From the NCBI GenBank assembly GCA_043775075.1, contig JAYVSS010000280.1:1-6080 (forward strand): DNA of 6,080 nt. The letters run 5' to 3'. The notes beneath the pieces were generated by a model that saw nothing but the letters and a program-made list of their open reading frames with translations, did no database searches and was not told the origin of the DNA. Made by a program: the position numbers and the translations under genes. This document shows, one piece after another, positions 1 to 5,342 of this stretch (position 1 is its first letter; each line of letters starts with the position of its first letter). Source of the DNA: JANLQX01 sp043775075 (GTDB lineage: Bacteria; Actinomycetota; Acidimicrobiia; Acidimicrobiales; JANYDT01).

Positions 1-1
1 G

Positions 2-44
2 GAGCGCTTCGGTAAGTCGGCGGTTGGGGACCGAACTTGCGCTC
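2..44 (-). terminator. Hairpin after the sigma-factor operon, candidate terminator
   Basis: The arms GAGCGCTTCGGT (2-13) and ACCGAA + GCGCTC (30-35 and 39-44) are complementary. They form a 12-bp stem with a three-base bulge (36-38) and a 16-nt loop. On the minus strand the stem begins two bases after the stop codon of the membrane-protein gene (46-48), where an intrinsic terminator would sit. Any T-run would lie beyond the left edge of the window, so a true terminator cannot be told from a 3'-stabilising hairpin. Confidence 0.5.
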
Positions 45-45
45 T

Positions 46-669
46 CTATTTGTACGTATGCGGAAAGGAGCGTCGACGCGAAACAAGAAAAGTAAGTACA
101 CCTACGAATATGGCGAGCACGTGCGGAAACTCAAAATGGAATCCGCTTTGCCCGCTTGATGCATCCGACGCCAATCCAATCGCCTGCACCGCAACGATGG
201 CGCCAACTACGGGCACGAGGGAAAGCGACCAGCGTGGCCTCCACGCAACGATTGCCCCGATCGTGCCGAGCACCACGCCAAGTGCGGCGTCTCGCGACAG
301 ATGTCCGGCGGTGGGGTTGCCGACCAATTGGCCGAACGGAACTTTGCCGACGAGCCATGCGAGACCGATGCTCAGCTGACCGAGGGCAACTGCGGCCAGC
401 GCGGCGCGTAGTGCGGGGCTCGCATCTGGGCGAATAGCAACAAGCGCTCGGGCGACCACAGGTTCGGACGGAGACGAACGGAGCGCTGCGAGCGCTTTGT
501 CCGCGTCGTCCGCACCAGGCGCGCCGTGAGAGACCCGGGGCCCCGACGGATGTCCGGGGTTGGCTGTTTGGCCCGATCGCACCCTCAGCGCAAACACGTT
601 GTTGGGGACACGGGCGCCTGCCCCGGCCGAATCGTCGGGAATGGCCGAATCGGCGGATGGATCGTTCAC
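46..669 (-). CDS. Cysteine-less membrane protein, putative anti-sigma partner of the ECF factor
   Basis: A 207-aa protein. Its GTG start (669-667) overlaps the sigma-factor stop TGA (668-666) in a GTGA junction, so the two are probably translationally coupled. Residues 1-70 are hydrophilic and rich in Asp, Ala, Ser and Pro. Residues 85-200 hold about four hydrophobic segments (roughly 85-108, 126-144, 148-167 and 181-197), with short motifs AGHLSRD (121-127) and AWRPRW (142-147), and a basic tail SRRR. From memory, this membrane half resembles that of actinobacterial zf-HC2 anti-sigma proteins encoded beside ECF sigma factors and DUF1775 genes. Those carry an N-terminal HxxxCxxC zinc finger. 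Here there is no cysteine at all, and the N-terminal region looks like a disordered linker. It may hold the sigma factor at the membrane by another contact, may have lost inhibition, or may do something else. The operon position is clear; the function is inferred. Confidence 0.7.
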   Translation of the reverse strand: MNDPSADSAIPDDSAGAGARVPNNVFALRVRSGQTANPGHPSGPRVSHGAPGADDADKALAALRSSPSEPVVARALVAIRPDASPALRAALAAVALGQLSIGLAWLVGKVPFGQLVGNPTAGHLSRDAALGVVLGTIGAIVAWRPRWSLSLVPVVGAIVAVQAIGLASDASSGQSGFHFEFPHVLAIFVGVLTFLVSRRRSFPHTYK

Positions 670-1190
670 GACGCCACCGCTCGCTCCGAGCGATCTGCGG
701 TGTCGGTCTCAGTGTTTGCTTCGTTCAAACGCTCAGCGAAAACTGCCCGGGCCCGGGTAAGCCTGGACCGGACGGTGCCGATCGGAAGATCGAGAAGATC
801 GGCGGCATCTTCGTACGAGTACCCGAGCACGCCAACGACGACGAGTACCTCCGTGTGGTGGGGAGCAAGCGAGCGAAGGAGGTCCGTGATCTGGTGGGAA
901 TCGTCGATTGCGGAAGCACCACAGGCGGCCTCCAGCACAGCGTCGTCCACGCTGACCGGGCGCTTGGCCGCAGCGATCGAATGGTCGACGATGACATTTC
1001 GACAGATCCTGAGGAGCCAACCCTCGAATGAGCCGCGCCCGTGGAAGGAATCGATGTACTTCCATGCTCGAACGAGGGTGTCCTGAACTGCCTCCTCGGC
1101 GCCCCACCGGTCTGGCGAGAGAGAGCGGGCAAACGTGACGAGCGACGGGCTGTGCACCCGCACCAGATCATCAAACTGCCGGTCGTTCAC
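666..1190 (-). CDS. ECF-type RNA polymerase sigma factor
   Basis: A 174-aa sigma-70 family protein of extracytoplasmic-function type, which directs RNA polymerase to a small set of promoters. Region 2 covers about residues 5-70, with the usual core AEEAVQDTLVRAW (31-43), then GSFEGWLLRICRN (53-65) and VDH (68-70). Region 4 covers about 100-155 and includes the helix-turn-helix YSYEDAADLLDLPIGTVRSR (124-143), which reads the -35 element. There is no extra C-terminal domain beyond a short acidic tail, so the length is normal for a minimal ECF factor. The start is GTG at 1190. The in-frame stop upstream and the normal family N-terminus (FDDLVRVHSPSL) support it. A GGGAG lies only two bases before the start, too close to be a good ribosome site. 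The gene is first in an operon with the membrane protein and is divergent from ycnI, which is its likely target. The family call is firm; the regulon is inferred. Confidence 0.95.
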   Translation of the reverse strand: MNDRQFDDLVRVHSPSLVTFARSLSPDRWGAEEAVQDTLVRAWKYIDSFHGRGSFEGWLLRICRNVIVDHSIAAAKRPVSVDDAVLEAACGASAIDDSHQITDLLRSLAPHHTEVLVVVGVLGYSYEDAADLLDLPIGTVRSRLTRARAVFAERLNEANTETDTADRSERAVAS

Positions 1191-1200
1191 GCTCCCAGTC

Positions 1201-1228
1201 TGACAGCGATGCAGGTCCGCTCGAATCC
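1201..1228 (-). promoter_or_regulatory. Weak ECF-like promoter candidate for the sigma-factor gene
   Basis: On the minus strand GGATTC (1228-1223) and CTGTCA (1206-1201) are separated by 16 bases. The second box ends 10 bases before the GTG start. The pattern GGA...GTC resembles ECF promoters and loosely matches the better candidate in front of ycnI, which would mean autoregulation. The match is imperfect and could be chance. Confidence 0.25.
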
Positions 1229-1249
1229 CTCAGATTTTCTCTTGCGGCA

Positions 1250-1276
1250 GGAACTTTTCGGTATTCGCATCGGTCT
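1250..1276 (+). promoter_or_regulatory. ECF-like promoter of ycnI, leaderless arrangement
   Basis: GGAAC (1250-1254) is the classic ECF -35 core. After a 16-base spacer comes CGGTCT (1271-1276), similar to the CGTC-type ECF -10. Transcription seven or eight bases downstream would start at 1283-1284, on the ycnI ATG itself. No Shine-Dalgarno sequence precedes that ATG, which agrees with a leaderless mRNA. The sigma factor encoded divergently next door is the natural candidate to use it; that link is inferred. Confidence 0.45.
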
Positions 1277-1283
1277 TCACTTC

Positions 1284-1763
1284 ATGGACTTTCGCTCGCT
1301 TCGCCTCGCCAAAAAACTTGCCGCTATCGTCGGGATGGCCGCAGGAGCGCTGGTGCTCGCCGTTCCGGCTTCTGCCCATGTCGAGGCGTCGCCAGCCCTC
1401 ATCAAACCGTCGGCACCCACCACCGTGACGTTGACGGTGAAGCACGGCTGCGCCGGTTCCCCTACCACCAAACTGGCGGTGAAGGCGCCGACCACAGTCA
1501 CCAAATTTGCCGGCATCGCTCCGATGGGATTGAAAGCAGCAGTGAACGGTTCCGTTCTGACCTTCAGCGGTGGTTCGCTCGGAGCGAAGACCGAGGGAAA
1601 GTTTTCGTTTTCATTCACCGCTCCGAAAACCGAAGGCACCCTCCTATTCCCGACCGTGCAAACGTGTGCGAAAGGACAGACGTCGTGGATCGAGCTGCCG
1701 CTAGCCAACGGGAAAGAACCAAAGCTCCCGGCGCCGATGGTCAAGGTTTCAGCGAAGGCCTGA
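1284..1763 (+). CDS. ycnI: Secreted YcnI-like (DUF1775) copper-binding-type protein
   Basis: A 159-aa exported protein. It has a signal peptide with basic n-region (RSLRLAKK), hydrophobic core (about 12-28) and an ASA|H cleavage site after residue 31, leaving histidine 32 as the mature N-terminus (HVEASP). In YcnI proteins this N-terminal His is a copper ligand. Family landmarks follow: KHGCAGSPTTKLAV (53-66), then FSFSFTAPKTEGTLLFPTVQ (107-126), and TCAKGQTSWIELP (127-139). Cys56 and Cys128 could form a disulfide. The C-terminus ends at KVSAKA with no membrane anchor, unlike longer YcnI proteins, so the product is probably free outside the membrane. The frame is open further upstream to 1041, but that would run into the sigma gene; ATG 1284 gives the signal peptide and fits the promoter. 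No copC or copD follows within the window. A role in copper handling is family knowledge, not shown here. Confidence 0.85.
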   Translation: MDFRSLRLAKKLAAIVGMAAGALVLAVPASAHVEASPALIKPSAPTTVTLTVKHGCAGSPTTKLAVKAPTTVTKFAGIAPMGLKAAVNGSVLTFSGGSLGAKTEGKFSFSFTAPKTEGTLLFPTVQTCAKGQTSWIELPLANGKEPKLPAPMVKVSAKA

Positions 1764-1766
1764 GCG

Positions 1767-2153
1767 CTACGGCGCCAGCGGGGCACAGACGAGTCGCCCG
1801 GTTTTCGTCACACGGGCGGCCGTGGAACCGGGCAGCGTGATGGCCATCGTTCCGCCACCGGTGATGTTCACGAGACCGCGCGACTCGGTGCCGATCGAGA
1901 ACGTCACGCTCTTCCCCGGAATGGTCGTTGTCGGTGCCACGGTCGCTGGAGCGAGGTTTGCGTCGATGAGACAGCTGTTTTGATCCAAAGTGAAGCCGAG
2001 GCGGGCGACGACGAAACCCGCCTTGGTGGTGGTCGCAGGATGATTCGTGGAGCCCTCACGATCGCCACTCGGGATAACGGCTAAGAAACGGCTGCGGCGC
2101 CGAACAACTGCACTGACGCACTTGGAAATGGCGTTGGGCTCGAAAGTTCGCAA
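1767..2153 (-). CDS. Unrecognised ORF, probably the 3' remnant of a secreted-protein gene
   Basis: The frame encodes up to 128 aa from a TTG start at 2153; an in-frame stop at 2178-2180 bars extension. From about residue 42 (TTTKAGF) to the end, codons are mostly G/C in the third position and the protein looks like a beta-rich extracellular segment: NSCLIDANLAP, a Pro/Thr linker, GKSVTFSIG, GLVNITGGGTMAITLPGS and a final RLVCAPLAP. The two cysteines of that part could pair. Residues 1-41 have looser codon use, including a TTA codon, no signal peptide and no good start. I therefore read it as the C-terminal end of a longer gene whose front has been lost, though an intact small gene is possible. 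Its stop lies three bases from the ycnI stop, tail to tail. I do not recognise the family. Confidence 0.4.
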   Translation of the reverse strand: MRTFEPNAISKCVSAVVRRRSRFLAVIPSGDREGSTNHPATTTKAGFVVARLGFTLDQNSCLIDANLAPATVAPTTTIPGKSVTFSIGTESRGLVNITGGGTMAITLPGSTAARVTKTGRLVCAPLAP

Positions 2154-2220
2154 GTCTGCCGCGCGACTTTCTTTGGTTCAGGGGGCTGTCGGCGGGGCTG
2201 GCGTGGCATCCATGCTGCGC

Positions 2221-2679
2221 ATTTTTGGCCTCACCGATCCCGGCCTGGCACCGGCCGCGGAATAACTTGAGGTCCTGCTGCTTCCGTATCGAGGTCAGTT
2301 CGGCGCGGCACGGCTCGGGCTGTCAGCGCCGGTCGACATTGCCCTCGCCAACGCTGCGTTTGCCGCCATGCGTCTGGACGATGCGATCGACTATGCACGA
2401 TGTGCTGTCGCACTGTGCGAGCGCACGGGGATCACTCTTGACGGTTCGATCAGCAAAGCCCTGCTGGCCTTTTTCCTACTCGAGCAGCCGGCTCCGATCG
2501 AGGGCGATCGTATCTTGGCCCGTCGGATGTTGGACGAGGCAGAAGGTTGGGCGTCCGAGCACGGGACGAAGAACCTGCTCGGCCTAAATGTGATGGCCCG
2601 CTCCTTGTTGTCGGAGCAGCCAACCCTTGCCGGTTCGTCGCTAACACTTAGGGCGAAGGCGGGGGTTATGTGTAAATAG
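2221..2679 (+). pseudogene. Remnant of the TPR-like C-terminal region of a large LuxR/adenylate-cyclase-type regulator
   Basis: Reading one frame through a stop codon (TAA 2263-2265) gives LTDPGLAPAAE-stop-LEVLLLPYRG and on to ALANAAFAAMRLDDAIDYAR and CERTGITLDGSISKALLAFF. This matches the recurring pattern near the C-terminus of large actinobacterial ATP-binding regulators and adenylate/guanylate cyclases (LYELLLPYxxR..., then LGxLDEAxxHFExAL, then LxRTLYDLAxxL). About 100 codons remain open from the ATG at 2368, ending at the TAG of 2677-2679. The parent proteins are usually around 1000 aa, and no ATPase, cyclase or DNA-binding part is present. There is no ribosome site worth the name. The stop, missing domains and low-complexity end (GSSLTLRAKAG) indicate decay. 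The family assignment comes from remembered sequence patterns. Confidence 0.5.
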
Positions 2680-2731
2680 GCGATCAGCTTGAAGGATCAA
2701 CGGAAAGGCGGTCGGTTCGTTGCGTGGTGAG

Positions 2732-2750
2732 CGGGATCAGGTTGATCCCG
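2732..2750. repeat. Perfect 8-bp dyad upstream of the small membrane operon
   Basis: CGGGATCA (2732-2739) and TGATCCCG (2743-2750) are perfect inverted copies around a GGT loop. An extra GGATCAAC (2694-2701) is complementary to 2741-2748. There is no T-run, so it is not a standard terminator. It lies 61 bases before the GTG at 2811 and could be an operator or an mRNA hairpin. The rest of 2680-2810 shows no convincing promoter. Confidence 0.4.
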
Positions 2751-2810
2751 TGAATATCGGCACTGCTTCAGAACAACGGAATTCGTGCTGAGACCGATCG
2801 GAGATTAGAA

Positions 2811-3023
2811 GTGAATCTGAAGAAACTCAGACCAGAGACGGTCTTGAAAGCAGCGTTGCTATTGGCTGCCTTTGTCAGTTTTCTGATTAGTGTGATCCTG
2901 TATTTTCGTGCTGGTGACAACGTCTCCAAGCGACTCAACGGAATTTATGTTGGGATTTGGGTGCCCTCTATCTTGTCGCTCGGAGCGTTCATTCTCGCTG
3001 GAACGAAACGTTCCGGTGAGTGA
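2811..3023 (+). CDS. Small two-helix membrane protein of unknown function
   Basis: A 70-aa protein with a basic N-terminus (MNLKKLRPE), a membrane helix at about 13-32, a short polar loop (RAGDNVSKRLNG, 33-44), a second helix at about 45-64 and a basic tail (TKRSGE). Both ends carry positive charge, consistent with cytoplasmic termini. GTG is the start, and GGAG (2800-2803) seven bases before it is a good ribosome-binding site, the clearest in the window. The motif YVGIWVPSILSLGAFILAG recalls small hypothetical proteins of related actinobacteria, but I cannot name a family or function. It overlaps the next small gene by eight bases and is probably co-transcribed with it. Confidence 0.7.
   Translation: MNLKKLRPETVLKAALLLAAFVSFLISVILYFRAGDNVSKRLNGIYVGIWVPSILSLGAFILAGTKRSGE
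3000..3014 (+). promoter_or_regulatory. Hairpin at the start of the 36-aa gene
   Basis: GGAACG (3000-3005) and CGTTCC (3009-3014) are perfect complements around AAA, ending one base before the GTG at 3016. It occupies the place of the ribosome-binding site, so ribosomes finishing the upstream gene would have to melt it. That suggests translational coupling. The six-base stem is short and lies in coding sequence. Confidence 0.35.
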
Positions 3024-3126
3024 AGGAACGATCTTCGCCATCGGGAGCGCCGTTGCCTTCCTTGTCGTGTGCGGGATATTCGCATACGTCATGCTTGCCC
3101 TCGACAAACAACACGGTCAGAAGTAG
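3016..3126 (+). CDS. Very small single-pass membrane protein (36 aa)
   Basis: From GTG 3016 the product is MSEGTIFAIGSAVAFLVVCGIFAYVMLALDKQHGQK. It has a four-residue polar start, one long hydrophobic helix (about 5-29) and a charged tail, the layout of a single-pass membrane microprotein. The frame is open upstream to 2908, but that part runs through the 70-aa gene and reads as an unnatural Ser/Arg/Cys-rich sequence, so the short form is chosen. Start and upstream stop overlap by eight bases (3016-3023). There is no separate Shine-Dalgarno sequence, so translation probably depends on the upstream gene. The two may act together in the membrane; function unknown. Some annotation programs would miss it because of its length. 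Confidence 0.55.
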   Translation: MSEGTIFAIGSAVAFLVVCGIFAYVMLALDKQHGQK

Positions 3127-3141
3127 CTGCGAGTGTCCGAA

Positions 3142-3174
3142 GACAACCAGAAAAGCGCTTACTGCTGAGTTGTC
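3142..3174. terminator. Possible hairpin between converging genes
   Basis: GACAACCAG (3142-3150) can pair with CTG-A-GTTGTC (3165-3174) through nine base pairs with one bulged A and a 14-nt loop. The loop contains the palindrome AAGCGCTT (3153-3160). It lies 15 bases after the stop of the 36-aa gene and runs into the last codons of the converging HD gene. There is no T-run on either strand, so terminator function is uncertain. Confidence 0.3.
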
Positions 3175-3932
3175 CACCACGACTGCAGGAGCGCCACGGC
3201 CTCGTCTCGCTCTGACGAACCGTTAGCGCGCTTATGTTCGAGCAGCATCTTAAGCGCATCGCCTACCGCTCGCCCCTTCACCCCGAGTAGATCCATCACG
3301 TCCTCGCCATTGAGGTCGGGGCGTTCGGCGTTTCGCTCCTCCTCAAAGGCGAGCTGGCGCACGCGAATCTCAAGATCGTCAACACGTTGATGGAGCGCCG
3401 CGACCTTGTTGGCGTGGCGGGTCGTACAGTCGCATCGAACCAGCTCGTTGAGATCGCCGAGAAGATGCCCAGCATCTCGGGCGTAACGACGGACGGCGGA
3501 GTCTTCCCATCCGTGCTGATAGCCGTGAAATCGGCCGGAAAGACCAACGAGTCGGCCGACGTCAGCGACCAACGCCGGCTCGTATCCGAGTTCGGTGAGG
3601 CGGACAGTCGCCATACGCTCGCCCACGGCTTCATGATGGTAGAAGGTCACCTTGCCACTGCGGAATCGCCGGGTAGCAGGCTTTCCTACATCGTGGAGGA
3701 GAGCGGCCAGGCGAAGTCGTAAGCGCGGAGACGTTTTTGCGGTCACCGCAATCGAATGGCTCAACACATCTTTGTGACGATGTATCGGATCCTGCTCCAT
3801 GGCCAAGGCCGGGATCTCCGGAAGAACCCGAGCAAGGAGGCCGGACTCGAGAGCAATCTGCAAGCCGTCCGTGGGATCGGGAGCGAGAAGAATCTCGTTG
3901 AGTTGTTCGCGTTCGAGGTCTGCAGCGGACAT
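3159..3932 (-). CDS. Stand-alone HD-domain protein, the C-terminal half of a CCA tRNA nucleotidyltransferase
   Basis: A 257-aa protein collinear with the C-terminal half of actinobacterial CCA-adding enzymes, which are usually around 480 aa. Residues 4-45 match the connecting region that precedes the HD domain (EILLAPDPTDGLQIALESGL, then VLPEIPAL). The HD metal centre is intact: HRHKDVLSHS (51-60), LLHDVGKPATRRF (78-90, His80-Asp81) and YHHEAVGERM (98-107). Next come GRFHGYQHGWEDSAVRRY (133-150), RCDCTTRHANK (166-176) and a closing RPDLNGEDVMDLLGVKGRAVG. The N-terminal polymerase-beta-type nucleotidyltransferase head is entirely missing. A stop (TAG, 3945-3947) lies in frame just upstream of ATG 3932, and the next gene runs the other way, so the head is not hidden by a frameshift. 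Without it the protein cannot add CCA alone; phosphohydrolase activity on nucleotides or RNA ends is the likely role. HD domains of bacterial CCA enzymes are known to have such activity. A full-length paralog elsewhere is expected. Confidence 0.85.
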   Translation of the reverse strand: MSAADLEREQLNEILLAPDPTDGLQIALESGLLARVLPEIPALAMEQDPIHRHKDVLSHSIAVTAKTSPRLRLRLAALLHDVGKPATRRFRSGKVTFYHHEAVGERMATVRLTELGYEPALVADVGRLVGLSGRFHGYQHGWEDSAVRRYARDAGHLLGDLNELVRCDCTTRHANKVAALHQRVDDLEIRVRQLAFEEERNAERPDLNGEDVMDLLGVKGRAVGDALKMLLEHKRANGSSERDEAVALLQSWWTTQQ

Positions 3933-3941
3933 GGTGACCCC

Positions 3942-3947
3942 ATCCTA
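3942..3947 (-). promoter_or_regulatory. -10 box of the HD-protein gene
   Basis: TAGGAT on the minus strand fits the actinobacterial TANNNT consensus well and ends nine bases before ATG 3932. Transcription would begin about three bases before the start codon, giving an almost leaderless mRNA. No clear -35 box is visible at the usual distance. It also contains the in-frame TAG that closes the frame upstream. Confidence 0.4.
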
Positions 3948-3991
3948 CGAGTCCGTTTGGCTCAAATCGGAGGGAAAACGGCGTTTGTGCA

Positions 3992-4023
3992 GACCGGCCG
4001 GTCAGGACCGCCGTGCTCCGGTC
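3992..4023. promoter_or_regulatory. Palindromic operator candidate in the divergent promoter region
   Basis: GACCGGCCGGTC (3992-4003) is a perfect 12-bp palindrome. Next to it GACCG (4006-4010) and CGGTC (4019-4023) form a second inverted pair with an eight-base spacer, so the pentamer occurs four times in 32 bases. The palindrome covers the place where the -35 of the methyltransferase promoter would be. A repressor site is plausible but unproven; GC-rich sequence makes short palindromes commoner. Confidence 0.4.
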
Positions 4024-4025
4024 GC

Positions 4026-4031
4026 TAGCGT
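4026..4031 (+). promoter_or_regulatory. -10 box of the RlmG-like methyltransferase gene
   Basis: TAGCGT fits TANNNT and ends seven bases before ATG 4039, so transcription would begin on or next to the start codon. The only purine-rich stretch (GAGG, 4034-4037) is one base from the ATG, too close to serve as a ribosome-binding site, which supports a leaderless transcript. Confidence 0.4.
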
Positions 4032-4038
4032 GTGAGGC

Positions 4039-5226
4039 ATGCAAGCCGAACATCGTTGCCCCAGTCCGTTCGGCGAAATCGAACTCCATCGCGCTCTCGC
4101 CGACCACACCGGCACCCTCCAAGCGTGGGATGGCGCGGACCTTCTCCTCCTTGATCACGTCGCCGCACTCGTAGCGAGGGGCGAGGTAAAGCCCGGCGCC
4201 CGAGTGCTCGTTGTTGGCGACTCGTTCGGCGCGCTTAGTATTTCTCTGGCGGCCTATGAACCGTTTGTGTTGAGTGACTCAATCTTGGCGGAGCAGGCCA
4301 TCGAGGCGAATCATCGCCGAAACACCACAGCTCACCAACCGAAATTCGTGGACTCAGTCCTCGAAGCCGGATCGCTCGCCACCGTGATTGGAGGGCCGAT
4401 CGACCTCGTGGTGTGGAATGTATCGCGCACGACCGAACTCGTCACCCACGTCGCTTCGCTGCTCTCGGCAATCAGCAATGCAACCACCGTGGTGTTGGCC
4501 GCCGGACTGGACAAGAACCTTCCGCCTCGTACCGCCGACATCCTTCGCACCGTTGGTCAGGTGACGACGCATCCCGGTCGACGCAAAGCCCACGTGTTCG
4601 AAGTTCGAACCTTTGATGGCTTTGATACGTTTCGCGCCGCACCTCCGATTGAGCGTCCCTCGGTGTCAATTCCAGAACATGGGCTGACAATGGTTGGGGG
4701 GCCCGGCGTGTTTTCGTCGGATCGATTCGACCTTGGGTCGCGATTGATCGCTGCCGAGATTCCTACGCGCGCTGAGGGGTTTGGCGTGGCTCGCGAAATT
4801 GTTGATCTCGGCTGTGGCAACGGTGTACTCGGCATCATTGCGCTGCGGGCGTTTGAAGAAGCCACTGTGCACTTTCTGGACGACTCGCGCACCGCAGTGG
4901 AGACGGCGCGTCGAAACGTTGCCGCCAACGCCGCGGCGATGAGCGATCGGGCGGCATTCACGTGCGCCAACGTTTTTGGCGATGATTGGTCAGCACCGAT
5001 CGACCTTGTCCTGTGTAACCCACCGTTTCACCACACGAAGGCCATGAGCGACGAAGTTGCATGGCAAATGTTCGTGCAGAGCCATCGTCATCTTGCTCCG
5101 GGCGGGGAGATCTGGGTCGTGGGGAATCGTCATCTCGGCTATCACGCCAAGCTCACCAAAGTCTTCGGTAACGTGCGCCAGCTCAGCGCTCATCCGAAGT
5201 TCGTCGTCCTGGCAGCAACCCGCTGA
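4039..5226 (+). CDS. rlmG: RlmG/RsmC-type rRNA guanine-N2 methyltransferase
   Basis: A 395-aa protein with two Rossmann-type methyltransferase halves, as in RlmG (23S rRNA m2G1835) and RsmC (16S rRNA m2G1207). The N-terminal half (about 20-190) keeps the fold (RVLVVGDSFGALSISLA, 55-71) but has VVWNVSR (124-130) where a catalytic NPP motif would be; it is the degenerate, RNA-recognition half. The C-terminal half (about 215-395) is catalytic: VDLGCGNGVLG (255-265) binds S-adenosylmethionine, and NPPFHH (327-332) is the N2-guanine methyltransferase motif. The ending (SDEVAWQMF, ANRHL-like VGNRHLGYHAKL, KVFGNV, KFVVLAA) matches RlmG more closely than RsmC, and the length is close to the enterobacterial RlmG of about 378 aa. 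The exact target nucleotide is not certain in this lineage. It is divergent from the HD protein, another RNA-related gene. Confidence 0.88.
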   Translation: MQAEHRCPSPFGEIELHRALADHTGTLQAWDGADLLLLDHVAALVARGEVKPGARVLVVGDSFGALSISLAAYEPFVLSDSILAEQAIEANHRRNTTAHQPKFVDSVLEAGSLATVIGGPIDLVVWNVSRTTELVTHVASLLSAISNATTVVLAAGLDKNLPPRTADILRTVGQVTTHPGRRKAHVFEVRTFDGFDTFRAAPPIERPSVSIPEHGLTMVGGPGVFSSDRFDLGSRLIAAEIPTRAEGFGVAREIVDLGCGNGVLGIIALRAFEEATVHFLDDSRTAVETARRNVAANAAAMSDRAAFTCANVFGDDWSAPIDLVLCNPPFHHTKAMSDEVAWQMFVQSHRHLAPGGEIWVVGNRHLGYHAKLTKVFGNVRQLSAHPKFVVLAATR

Positions 5227-5308
5227 GTCCCCTGCGTCAGTCGAACGTCGCCTGTCGCCGCGATAGCTCGAGTTCTCGACCGTCTGACTGAGACCAGAAC
5301 GCGTCGAG

Positions 5309-5342
5309 GTGGACTGGAAAACGTCGGCGCGTTTCAGTCCAC
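5309..5342. terminator. Hairpin between converging genes, candidate bidirectional terminator
   Basis: GTGGACTGGAA (5309-5319) pairs with TTTCAGTCCAC (5332-5342) through 11 base pairs, one of them G-U, around a 12-nt loop. It sits between the stops of the RlmG-like gene (5226) and the phosphodiesterase gene (5394). No T-run follows on either strand, but actinobacterial terminators often lack one. A palindrome GTCCACGTGGAC (5337-5348) overlaps the right arm. The rest of 5227-5393 has no supported gene. Confidence 0.45.

Noticed and set aside
746..757. CCCGGGCCCGGG palindrome
   Set aside because: It falls inside the sigma gene in codons for Thr-Arg-Ala-Arg-Ala and is explained by codon choice.
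526..1086. Plus-strand 186-aa open frame
   Set aside because: It lies antisense to the clear sigma-factor gene, and its Ser/Arg-rich product matches no fold I know.
1041..1283. 81-residue upstream extension of ycnI
   Set aside because: It would overlap the sigma gene and bury the signal peptide; ATG 1284 gives a normal secreted protein.
2225..2587. Plus-strand 120-aa open frame
   Set aside because: It is out of frame with the regulator remnant and its product is rich in Arg, Ser, Cys and Trp.
2908..3015. Upstream part of the frame of the 36-aa gene
   Set aside because: It runs through the 70-aa gene in another frame and gives an unnatural sequence before the hydrophobic helix starts.
3631..4158. 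Minus-strand 175-aa open frame that could hide the missing head of the HD protein
   Set aside because: No nucleotidyltransferase motif is visible, and it overlaps the HD gene and the methyltransferase in other frames.
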